Of a stretch of DNA of 5,144 nucleotides, positions 1 to 5,105 are shown in pieces (the first letter of the stretch is position 1; each line of letters starts with the position of its first letter). Both the position numbers and the translations under genes were made by a program. This stretch comes from Bacteroidota bacterium (GTDB taxonomy: Bacteria > Bacteroidota > Ignavibacteria > UBA10030 > UBA8401). A model generated the notes under the pieces. That model was not told the origin of the DNA, did not search any database, and saw only the letters and a list, made by a program, of their open reading frames with translations. Location: assembly GCA_030824295.1 (NCBI GenBank), contig JAVBYA010000371.1:1-5144 (forward strand), in the 5' to 3' direction.

Positions 1-1
1 T

Positions 2-1375
2 CCGCCGTACAAGGATATGCTGGAAGCGATGCGCCGCGATGTGAAAGCGTTCGTCATCCCGGTGGCGGTCCGACGCTCTGCGATGGACTCCGTGATCCAC
101 CGCGAAGCAGCGTCCATGGAGAACGAGTACATCTCGCTGCCGAGCAAGTTCCCGCTGGACGTGCTCGATACGCGGAAGAAGGGGAAAGAGAAATACCAGG
201 AGCTGCAGAAGGCCGGCCGGCTGCCCAATGCGGACGTGATGGTGGATGAGATCGTGATCCGCGCCATCAAAGAAGGTGCAACGGATATCTATTTTGAACC
301 TGTGGAGAATGAACTCCGCATCCGGCTGAACATCGATGGAGTGCTGAAGAGTTCGGTCTATCTGCCGAAGGAACTCATCGACCCGCTGTGCAATGTGATG
401 CGGTCGCGCGGCAGTCTGAACATGTTCGACAAGAAGAAGGCGCAGGACGGCCGGTATGCCGCCACCTACGGTTCGTTCTCTTTCGATATGCGTGTCAGCA
501 CGCTTCCGACGGTGGACGGCGAACGTTTCACGATCCGGATCCTTCGTAAATCGAGCCGCTCGCTCGACATCAACGACCTTGGCTTCTCGTCCGAGAACCT
601 GGTCCTCGTCCGGCATCTGCTCAACCGTCCGCGCGGTCTGCTGATGGTCGCGGGACCGTCCTCCTCCGGCAAGACCACGACCGTGTACGGCTGCATCAAT
701 GAACTGCGTGATTCCCAGAAGAACATCATCACCGTCGAACAGCCGGTGGAGTTCCGGCTCGATTTTGCGAGTCAGGTACAGGTGGAATCGGATACCAAAG
801 TGGATTATGCCGGTGCGGTCCGTGCCGTGCTGCGTCAGCACCCGGACCTGATCTTCCTCGGCGAGATCCGTGATGCCGAAGGGGGCGCCTCCGCTGCCGA
901 AGCGGCGTTGACCGGCACGATGGTCATCAGCACGGTGCTGGCGAGCGATGCATTGACCTGCATCCCCCGCATGACCAATTTCGGCATCTCGCCGATCTGG
1001 CTGGCATCGGTACTGAACGGCATCATCTACCAGCAGCTCGTCCGGAAGATCTGTCCGCACTGCAAGGAATCGTACAAACCGACGCGGCATATGCTCGCTG
1101 CTGCCGGTCTCGCACAGCTGGAAGATTCCATCATCCTCTACCGCGGCCGCGGATGCGATGTGTGCGGCGGGGATGGATATTTGGGGAGGACCGCCATCCA
1201 TGAGATATTGATCATCGATGAGGAACTGAAGGACCTTATCTTCAACCAGGCATCACCGGTGAAGGTGAAGGAAGCGGCATTGAAGAAAGGGTTCGAATCG
1301 ATCCGGTTCGATGCCGCAAAGAAACTTGTCTACGGAACCATTTCATTGGAGGAATATCTGCGCGTACTGGGGTGA
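2..1375 (+). CDS. GspE/PilB-family secretion or type IV pilus assembly ATPase, 5' end cut by window
   Basis: Hexameric cytoplasmic ATPase of the type II secretion/type IV pilus class, which powers pilin or pseudopilin assembly. The frame is open from base 2 (PPYKD before the first Met at 17), and that first stretch looks like the tail of the N-terminal MshEN/T2SSE_N domain. The true start is therefore upstream, and the Met at 17 is probably internal. Counting from that Met: Asp box around 89-108 (TDIYFEP ... IDG), Walker A GPSSSGKTTT at 213-222 with Lys219, Walker B region DLIFLGEIRD at 277-286 with Glu283, and a zinc tetracysteine C346/C349 and C380/C383 (CPHC, CDVC). Oddities: canonical TGHLVLSTLHTNDA reads TGTMVISTVLASDA, SDIHIEP reads TDIYFEP, EDPVE reads EQPVE, and the Arg two residues before the Asp-box DG is Asn105. 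The family call is firm. Whether it serves a pilus, T2SS or another machine cannot be decided here. A receiver-domain gene follows 48 bases downstream. Confidence 0.93.
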   Translation, partial: PPYKDMLEAMRRDVKAFVIPVAVRRSAMDSVIHREAASMENEYISLPSKFPLDVLDTRKKGKEKYQELQKAGRLPNADVMVDEIVIRAIKEGATDIYFEPVENELRIRLNIDGVLKSSVYLPKELIDPLCNVMRSRGSLNMFDKKKAQDGRYAATYGSFSFDMRVSTLPTVDGERFTIRILRKSSRSLDINDLGFSSENLVLVRHLLNRPRGLLMVAGPSSSGKTTTVYGCINELRDSQKNIITVEQPVEFRLDFASQVQVESDTKVDYAGAVRAVLRQHPDLIFLGEIRDAEGGASAAEAALTGTMVISTVLASDALTCIPRMTNFGISPIWLASVLNGIIYQQLVRKICPHCKESYKPTRHMLAAAGLAQLEDSIILYRGRGCDVCGGDGYLGRTAIHEILIIDEELKDLIFNQASPVKVKEAALKKGFESIRFDAAKKLVYGTISLEEYLRVLG

Positions 1376-1413
1376 CGCGTTCCCTTCGTTCAACCACCAA
1401 CACCATAAAGAAA

Positions 1414-1418
1414 GAGAG
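1414..1418 (+). promoter_or_regulatory. Ribosome binding site supporting the GTG start of the receiver gene
   Basis: A GAGAG tract within AAAGAGAGAT lies five bases before GTG at 1424. It is the only purine-rich stretch suitably placed, and it supports the non-ATG start that also gives the canonical beta-1 strand of the receiver. Confidence 0.55.
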
Positions 1419-1423
1419 ATCCT

Positions 1424-1795
1424 GTGATCAAGAAGAAAGTGCTTGTGGTCGATGATACCGAACCGAACCGTTTGCTGCTCGGTGCCATTCTCGCATCATG
1501 CGGATTGGCGGTCGTCTATGCCGAGGATACGGACGATGCGTTCGAGACATTCGCATCGGAACTGCCGGACATGGTCATCATGGACCAGATCCTTCCGGGC
1601 GGACTCGGGTCCGACACCATCAATCGGATGAAAAAACTCCGCTCCGGATTCGTCTCCGTTATCACGTCCGCGCTCACCGATCCGTCGGACATTCAGCGCA
1701 TCGTGGCATCCTGCGGTGCGGATGGTTTCCTTCCGCGGCCTGTCAGTACGGATGATATCCAACGGCTTCTGACGGAACAGAAGATCATCCCTTAA
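1424..1795 (+). CDS. Single-domain response regulator (CheY-like receiver)
   Basis: A 123-residue protein made of one receiver domain with no output domain, so it probably works by protein-protein contact after phosphotransfer from a histidine kinase that is not in this window. The acidic pair is D10-D11 (VVDDTEPNR), the phosphoacceptor is D54 in VIMDQILPGG, and the switch Thr/Ser position is T81 or S82 (VITSAL). The usual Lys-Pro near the end of beta-5 is Arg105-Pro106 (GADGFLPRPVS), an unusual substitution for the Lys that stabilises the phosphoryl group. The start is GTG, chosen because it gives the standard receiver N-terminus (IKKKVLVVDD) and has a GAGAG purine tract at 1414-1418, five bases upstream. 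It lies just after the secretion ATPase gene and may regulate that machine, possibly in the same transcript. The family call is secure; the partner is unknown. Confidence 0.92.
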   Translation: MIKKKVLVVDDTEPNRLLLGAILASCGLAVVYAEDTDDAFETFASELPDMVIMDQILPGGLGSDTINRMKKLRSGFVSVITSALTDPSDIQRIVASCGADGFLPRPVSTDDIQRLLTEQKIIP

Positions 1796-1813
1796 TCCCA
1801 CCGTTCTGACGGC

Positions 1814-2758
1814 ATGAACCGCACCGACCGACTCTTCGCCATTCTGCTGGAGATCCAATCCAATCACGGCATCACGGCCGCACGCCTGGCGGAACGCTTC
1901 GATGTGACGAAGCGGACCGTCTACCGCGACGTGCTTGCGCTGATGGATGCGAATGTCCCTGTCCGCGGGAAGGCCGGGAGCGGTTATACCATCGATGAGG
2001 ACTACTTCCTTCCGCCGATCGGTTTCACGAAGGATGAGGCGCTGCTGCTCATTCTCGGCGCGGGAGCCGTAGGACGGCATTTCGATGCGCAGTACCGCAA
2101 AGCAGCCCGGTCCGCCGAGAACAAGATCCGCGCCTCACTCTCCCGGGATCTGAAGCGGGAGGTCGCCTATCTGAAAAGCTATATCCATTTCCTGACCGGT
2201 CCTGCCGAGCCCAACGGCGAAGTGGCCGATGCGATGCAGAAGATACGCCGCGCGATCATCGAGCGGAAGAGTCTTGCGTTCCGCTATTTCAAACGGCATG
2301 CGGAATCCCCGGAACCGATGGTCCGCCAGGTCGACCCGTATGCACTGCTGAACTTCACCGGCGCCTGGGCCGTGACCGGATACGACCATCTCCGCAAGGA
2401 CCTCCGGATGTTCCGTCTGGACCGAATGGAAGGAGTGATGGTCACTTCTCGGACCTTCGAACGTCCGAAGAACTTCCGTCTGTCGGAACCCGCCAGGGAG
2501 GACCGCTCCGCACGGAAGCAGTATCAGGTGCGGATCACCCGTGAGATCTACCGGTGGGTGAAGGAGCAGCCGCCGTACCGCATCGTGAAAGCCCGGATGC
2601 TTCCCAAACACGTCCTGCTCACTATCGAATCGTCCAGCGCTGATGCGGTCATCACCTGGATGCTCCGGTGGGGGGACCAGGCGGAAGCGGTCGCTCCGCC
2701 GGATTTCCGTGATCAGGTCCGCACCATGCTCTCCCGTCTGCTCTCCCTCTACGAATGA
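1814..2758 (+). CDS. YafY-family HTH/WYL-domain transcriptional regulator
   Basis: A 314-residue, full-length DNA-binding regulator of the YafY/WYL class, a family that binds DNA through an N-terminal winged helix and senses ligands, possibly nucleic acids or nucleotides, through the WYL domain. HTH_11 domain at about 1-60: MNRTDRLFAIL opening, then ARLAERFDVTKRTVYRDV with the recognition helix near 32-44 and the GSGYTI wing at 55-60. The WYL domain spans about 140-215, from KSLAFRYFK to VDPYALL, GAWAVTGYD and MFRLDRMEGV. The eponymous Trp-Tyr-Leu is W185-A186-V187. A WCX-type C-terminal region covers about 235-312. The ATG at 1814 gives the usual family N-terminus but has no clear Shine-Dalgarno; it follows the receiver stop by 18 bases, so translational coupling is possible. 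It is followed by a dyad and promoter-like box that it might bind (inference). Confidence 0.93.
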   Translation: MNRTDRLFAILLEIQSNHGITAARLAERFDVTKRTVYRDVLALMDANVPVRGKAGSGYTIDEDYFLPPIGFTKDEALLLILGAGAVGRHFDAQYRKAARSAENKIRASLSRDLKREVAYLKSYIHFLTGPAEPNGEVADAMQKIRRAIIERKSLAFRYFKRHAESPEPMVRQVDPYALLNFTGAWAVTGYDHLRKDLRMFRLDRMEGVMVTSRTFERPKNFRLSEPAREDRSARKQYQVRITREIYRWVKEQPPYRIVKARMLPKHVLLTIESSSADAVITWMLRWGDQAEAVAPPDFRDQVRTMLSRLLSLYE

Positions 2759-2769
2759 CCGTTCACTGC

Positions 2770-2785
2770 TGACATAGGGTTGTCA
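2770..2785. promoter_or_regulatory. Inverted repeat TGACA-N6-TGTCA, candidate operator
   Basis: A perfect 5-bp dyad, TGACATAGGGTTGTCA, lies 12 bases after the WYL regulator stop and 12 bases before the TATCTTTG promoter-like box, over what would be the -35 region. This is a suitable place for a repressor or activator site. The dyad itself is seen; its function is inferred, and short dyads also occur by chance. Confidence 0.35.
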
Positions 2786-2796
2786 CACCCCTGCCG

Positions 2797-2804
2797 TATC
2801 TTTG
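2797..2804 (+). promoter_or_regulatory. Bacteroidota-like -7 promoter box (TATCTTTG)
   Basis: TATCTTTG matches the Bacteroidota -7 consensus TAnnTTTG at every fixed position. A GTTG at 2779-2782 could be a -33 element, but the gap of 14 bases is shorter than usual. It lies about 32 bases before the well-placed ATG at 2837 and upstream of the ABM/DHFR/DinB/Tag gene run, so it could drive that group. It depends on the organism being from the FCB group, which is not certain. Confidence 0.4.
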
Positions 2805-2827
2805 TGCATCCATTCACTGCCGATACC

Positions 2828-2833
2828 GGAGGG
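2828..2833 (+). promoter_or_regulatory. Strong ribosome binding site before the 47-codon ORF
   Basis: GGAGGG lies three bases before ATG at 2837 (spacer ACC). Its strength compared with the weak sites of neighbouring genes is the main reason to consider this small frame as translated. Confidence 0.45.
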
Positions 2834-2836
2834 ACC

Positions 2837-2980
2837 ATGTCCGTCATTTCGATCCTCGTCCTCATCACCCGTCAATTGAGTTCGCTGGCAGTGCGCTGTG
2901 CACTGCTGCCGTGCTATCTCTGCCGGCTGATCGGGCCGGATGATGTCCGTACGCCGATCGGTTCCCATCGCCGCCGGTAG
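2837..2980 (+). CDS. Possible small protein, 47 residues, unknown function
   Basis: I do not recognise this protein. The ATG at 2837 is preceded by GGAGGG at 2828-2833, one of the best ribosome binding sites in the window, and a promoter-like TATCTTTG lies just upstream. The frame has earlier non-ATG starts, but only this ATG has the binding site. The product begins with a hydrophobic segment (SVISILVLI, residues 2-10), continues with a moderately hydrophobic stretch to about residue 32 that is broken by Arg12, Arg20 and Arg30 and contains Cys21, Cys26 and Cys29, and ends in a basic tail (HRRR). It is not a clean transmembrane helix or signal peptide. It could be a real small protein, a leader peptide, or a chance frame in a 5' untranslated region. 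The next gene starts 49 bases after its stop. Confidence 0.33.
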   Translation: MSVISILVLITRQLSSLAVRCALLPCYLCRLIGPDDVRTPIGSHRRR

Positions 2981-2994
2981 TGCGGATGCGAAAG

Positions 2995-3010
2995 TCATTC
3001 ATTCATTCAT
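2995..3010. repeat. Tetranucleotide tandem repeat, four TCAT units
   Basis: Four exact TCAT copies lie 20 to 35 bases before the ABM-like start codon, in the untranslated gap and followed by TATCTTCAGAAGAGGA. Short tetranucleotide tracts can change length by slippage, but four units is a short tract and may be chance. Confidence 0.8.
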
Positions 3011-3029
3011 TATCTTCAGAAGAGGACCT

Positions 3030-3341
3030 ATGGAAACACCCGTCACCGAGATCGCCGTTTATTCAGTACCGGAACCACTGCTGCCCCGGTTCCTGGCGCA
3101 GCAGCCTGCAGCGCACGCCGTGATCAGCGCATTCCCGGGATTCAGATTACTGCGCACACTTCGCTCCGCTGAGCAGCCGAACACGTTCGTGGACTATTGT
3201 GAATGGGATTCCCTCGCTCACGCAAAAGAGGCGAACGAACGGGCCAGGACCATGCCGGAACTGCAGATCTTCTTCGAACTGGGGGACGGTATGATCTCCT
3301 TTGGGCATTATGTTCCTGCCGCTTACCATACGAAAGGATGA
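3030..3341 (+). CDS. Dimeric alpha/beta-barrel (ABM-like) small protein
   Basis: A 103-residue cytoplasmic protein with the pattern of the ferredoxin-like dimeric alpha/beta-barrel superfamily (antibiotic biosynthesis monooxygenase-like). An opening beta strand (VTEIAVYSV, 5-13) is followed by a helix (EPLLPRFLAQQ), a FPGFRLLRTL strand (35-44), a VDYCEWDSLAHAKEA strand-helix junction at 54-68 and a final MISFGHYVP strand. Members are small oxygenases, heme-degrading enzymes or uncharacterised; no catalytic residue here identifies a reaction. The start at 3030 is preferred over an in-frame ATG at 2940 because AGAGGA at 3021-3026 precedes it and it matches the domain edge; the extra 30 residues from 2940 look non-coding. 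It is followed five bases later by the DHFR-fold gene, so they are probably co-transcribed. Fold assignment is moderately sure; function unknown. Confidence 0.8.
   Translation: METPVTEIAVYSVPEPLLPRFLAQQPAAHAVISAFPGFRLLRTLRSAEQPNTFVDYCEWDSLAHAKEANERARTMPELQIFFELGDGMISFGHYVPAAYHTKG
3332..3338 (+). promoter_or_regulatory. Ribosome binding site deciding the DHFR-family start
   Basis: GAAAGGA lies inside the last codons of the ABM-like gene, eight bases before ATG 3347. It rules against ATG 3338, which it overlaps, and implies that translation of the two genes is closely coupled. Confidence 0.6.
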
Positions 3342-3346
3342 ACGGT

Positions 3347-3889
3347 ATGATGATGAACGAACGGAACGTCATTCTTTACATTGCGGCGAGCATGGACGGT
3401 TTCATTGCCGGAGAGGATGGGGATATCGGCTGGTTGTCCGCAGTGGAACGACCGGGAGAGGATTACGGATATGCGGAATTCATCAGTTCCGTCGATACGG
3501 TGATCCTCGGCAGAAAGACGTATGACAAGGTCCTTTCTTTCGGCATCCCGTATCCGCATGCGGACAAACAGTGTTACGTTGTGACCCGCACTGTCCGTCC
3601 TGACGAAGGAAACATCCATTTTATCCAGGGTGACCTTGCGGGATTGGTGCGGCAATTGAAGGAACAGCGGGGGAAGAACATCTTCGTGGACGGAGGAGCG
3701 GAGGTCGTGCAGATGATGCAGCAGCAATCGCTGATCGATGAGTATATCGTTTCGATCATTCCGGTCATGCTGGGGAACGGCATCCGCCTCTTTAAAGGTA
3801 CAACAGTGCGGGAGGATCTCCGTCTGATCGGGAGCCGTTCATATGATTCCGGGCTGGTGCAGCTGCACTATCGAACGGCCGGAAAATAG
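3347..3889 (+). CDS. Dihydrofolate reductase / RibD C-terminal-fold family protein
   Basis: A 180-residue protein of the DHFR-like/RibD_C reductase family (YwjB/YyaP type), probably an NAD(P)H-dependent cytoplasmic reductase with unknown substrate. Signatures: VILYIAASMDGFIAGEDG opening (8-25) with DIGWL, TVILGRKTYD (51-60) at the nucleotide-binding turn, NIFVDGGAEVV with the double Gly (116-117), and LIDEYIVSIIPVMLGNGIRLF (129-149) typical of the C-terminal half. It is not a typical FolA, and I would not call it a housekeeping folate enzyme. The start at 3347 (first of three adjacent ATGs) is chosen because GAAAGGA at 3332-3338 is eight bases upstream. ATG 3338 overlaps the preceding stop (ATGA) but collides with that site. 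It lies in the same tight gene run as the ABM-like and DinB-like genes. Confidence 0.9.
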   Translation: MMMNERNVILYIAASMDGFIAGEDGDIGWLSAVERPGEDYGYAEFISSVDTVILGRKTYDKVLSFGIPYPHADKQCYVVTRTVRPDEGNIHFIQGDLAGLVRQLKEQRGKNIFVDGGAEVVQMMQQQSLIDEYIVSIIPVMLGNGIRLFKGTTVREDLRLIGSRSYDSGLVQLHYRTAGK

Positions 3890-3915
3890 CATCAATGATC
3901 ACATCATGAATGAAA

Positions 3916-3921
3916 AGGAGG
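3916..3921 (+). promoter_or_regulatory. Consensus Shine-Dalgarno before the DinB-like gene
   Basis: A perfect AGGAGG lies four bases before the ATG (spacer ATCA). It is the strongest ribosome site in the window and fixes this start. The gap from the preceding stop is 36 bases with no clear terminator. Confidence 0.75.
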
Positions 3922-3925
3922 ATCA

Positions 3926-4456
3926 ATGTCGCTGGAACAATATCAGCATCAATTTGAAACGATCGCGCAGCAATGGATCGATGATCTTGACCGGTATACG
4001 GAGGAGCAATTCCTGCGGAAACCCGGTGAACAGCAATGGTCGATCGGACAGGTGTACGTCCATCTTATCCAGTCCGCGCTGCAGTATCATATGCATCAGA
4101 TACGTCAGTGTGCGGAGAATAACGGTACGGAGAGACGGGGAGGGAAGAAAATGCCGGGAAGAATATCGTACTTTCTCGGCACCATTCCTCCCGTGCGCGT
4201 CCACGTTCCCCCCTCATCGGCATACACCCCCGCGCAGCCTGTGAGTAAGCACGATGTTAAGGATCGACTCCAGAGTGTGATACGGGCAGTGAGTGATATC
4301 CGGGAGACCGCGGAGAAAGCATCGTTGACCCAAAAAACAGCACATCCGGGATTCGGATATCTGAATGCGCGGGAATGGTTCCGGCTCATTCCGATGCATT
4401 ATCACCATCACCGCCGCCAGCAGAAACGGCTGAATGCATTCCTGGGGGTTCAATGA
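3926..4456 (+). CDS. DinB/YfiT-fold putative metal-binding protein
   Basis: A 176-residue four-helix-bundle protein of the DinB/YfiT superfamily, whose characterised members are metal-dependent thiol transferases or hydrolases and whose B. subtilis founder is damage-inducible. It is unrelated to E. coli DNA polymerase IV. Evidence: the QQWSIGQVYVHLIQS helix with His46 and the second metal motif near the C-terminus, HYHHHRRQQKR, giving His158 and His162 in the HxxxH spacing followed by Gln165. Together these make a plausible three-His metal site. The middle section (about 72-105, GKKMPGRISYFLG ... VPPSSAYTP) matches the usual loop of DinB_2 members. The start at 3926 has a near-ideal AAGGAGGAT site at 3915-3923. 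Its stop overlaps the tag start by ATGA, so the two are translationally coupled. Substrate unknown. Confidence 0.88.
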   Translation: MSLEQYQHQFETIAQQWIDDLDRYTEEQFLRKPGEQQWSIGQVYVHLIQSALQYHMHQIRQCAENNGTERRGGKKMPGRISYFLGTIPPVRVHVPPSSAYTPAQPVSKHDVKDRLQSVIRAVSDIRETAEKASLTQKTAHPGFGYLNAREWFRLIPMHYHHHRRQQKRLNAFLGVQ

Positions 4457-5034
4457 AGGAACAACGCTGTGCATGGTGCGGGGACGATCCGCTCTATATT
4501 AAGTATCACGATGAAGAATGGGGCCGCCCGGTCCACGATGACCGGCACCTGTTCGAGATGCTCTGCCTGGAAGGGGCGCAGGCGGGACTCAGCTGGATCA
4601 CCATTCTGCGGAAGCGGGAGAATTACCGCAAGGCATTCGACCGGTTCGATCCGAAGAGGATCATCCGCTATGATGCGAAGAAAGTGCAGCAGCTGCTGGC
4701 AAACGAAGGGATCGTCCGGAACCGGCTGAAGGTCGCATCGGTCATCTCCAATGCCGAGGCGTATTTCCGTGTGGTGAAGGAGTTCGGTTCCTTCGATGCG
4801 TATCTCTGGCAGTTCGTCGGCGGAAATCCCATCATCAATGCCCGTTCAGGGATGGGGGACATTCCTGCCACGACGCCGGAATCCGACGCGATGAGCAAGG
4901 ACCTGAAGAAACGGGGTTTCAAATTCGTCGGTTCTACCATCTGTTATGCCTTCATGCAGGCGTGCGGAATGGTGGACGATCACACGTCCGAATGCTTCCG
5001 TTCCGCGTCCAAGATAAAAAAGCGGAAGCAGTAA
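4453..5034 (+). CDS. tag: DNA-3-methyladenine glycosylase I
   Basis: Base-excision repair enzyme that removes 3-methyladenine from alkylated DNA, leaving an abasic site. The 193 residues match the usual Tag length (about 187). From Met 4453: the RCAWCGDDPLYIKYHDEEWG N-terminus, with zinc ligands Cys6 and His19, and LFEMLCLEGAQAGLSWITIL carrying Glu40 (equivalent to E. coli Glu38) and Trp48. Then come the helix-hairpin-helix-like region NEGIVRNRLKV (84-94), NPIINA, KRGFKFVGSTICYAFMQA (153-170), and the C-terminal zinc ligands His177 and Cys181 in DDHTSECFR. All expected zinc-snap residues are present, so it should be active. The start at 4453 overlaps the DinB-like stop (ATGA) and has a GGGGG tract four bases upstream. 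The longer in-frame ATG at 4375 would add 26 residues lying within the DinB-like gene and is rejected. It is the last gene of the run. Confidence 0.97.
   Translation: MKEQRCAWCGDDPLYIKYHDEEWGRPVHDDRHLFEMLCLEGAQAGLSWITILRKRENYRKAFDRFDPKRIIRYDAKKVQQLLANEGIVRNRLKVASVISNAEAYFRVVKEFGSFDAYLWQFVGGNPIINARSGMGDIPATTPESDAMSKDLKKRGFKFVGSTICYAFMQACGMVDDHTSECFRSASKIKKRKQ
4993..5030. repeat. Inverted repeat at the 3' end of tag
   Basis: TGCTTCCG (4993-5000) and CGGAAGCA (5023-5030) form a perfect 8-bp dyad with a 22-base loop in the last codons of tag. A TTTTT run at 5050-5054 lies 19 bases past the stem, too far for a standard intrinsic terminator. The stem could still stabilise the mRNA end; this is a weak call. 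Confidence 0.35.
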
Positions 5035-5105
5035 AAAAACCGGGGCAACTTTTTCCTCTCTCTTCCATCCTATAGATACAAGGACCAGGCAACGTCCGGA
5101 CGTTC
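5035..5105. other. Short intergenic region after tag
   Basis: A 71-base gap with a purine-to-pyrimidine switch (AAAAA at 5035-5039, TTTTT at 5050-5054), a TATAGATACA segment at 5071-5080 that is only a weak -10 candidate, and a palindrome at 5091-5104. There is no convincing GC-rich terminator hairpin with an adjacent T run. Confidence 0.6.
5091..5104. promoter_or_regulatory. Perfect 14-bp palindrome AACGTCCGGACGTT
   Basis: AACGTCC is followed directly by its reverse complement GGACGTT, with no spacer. It ends one base before ATG 5106 and would overlap the place of a ribosome binding site. It may be an operator or a translation-blocking hairpin for the downstream frame; chance is also possible. 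Confidence 0.3.

Noticed and set aside
1496..2080. Long open frame of 194 codons on the - strand
   Set aside because: It is antisense to both the receiver gene and the WYL regulator, which have clear family motifs. Its translation is rich in Arg/His/Asp with no recognisable domain, as expected of a shadow of GC-rich coding DNA.
2135..2611. 158-codon open frame on the - strand
   Set aside because: It lies wholly inside the WYL regulator in antisense, with no motif and no ribosome site noted.
3011..3018. TATCTTCA as a second -7 promoter box
   Set aside because: It deviates from TAnnTTTG at the last two positions and would place the transcription start almost on the ribosome site of the gene at 3030.
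2940..3029. Longer N-terminus for the ABM-like protein from ATG 2940
   Set aside because: The added residues do not fit the domain, and the ATG at 3030 has its own AGAGGA site and begins at the natural first strand.
3203..3346. Longer N-terminus for the DHFR-family protein
   Set aside because: This part overlaps the ABM-like gene in another frame, and the family N-terminus begins near VILYIAASMDG just after 3347.
3895..3907. ATGAT-CAC-ATCAT inverted repeat before the DinB-like gene
   Set aside because: AT-rich 5-bp arms with a 3-base loop are too weak for a terminator, there is no T run, and it can easily arise by chance.
5035..5054. AAAAA/TTTTT pairing as a terminator for tag
   Set aside because: An A-T only stem of five pairs with a 10-base loop is not a stable intrinsic terminator.
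5071..5080. TATAGATACA as a promoter for the frame at 5106
   Set aside because: Only a partial -10 match and no acceptable -35 or -33 element at the right distance.
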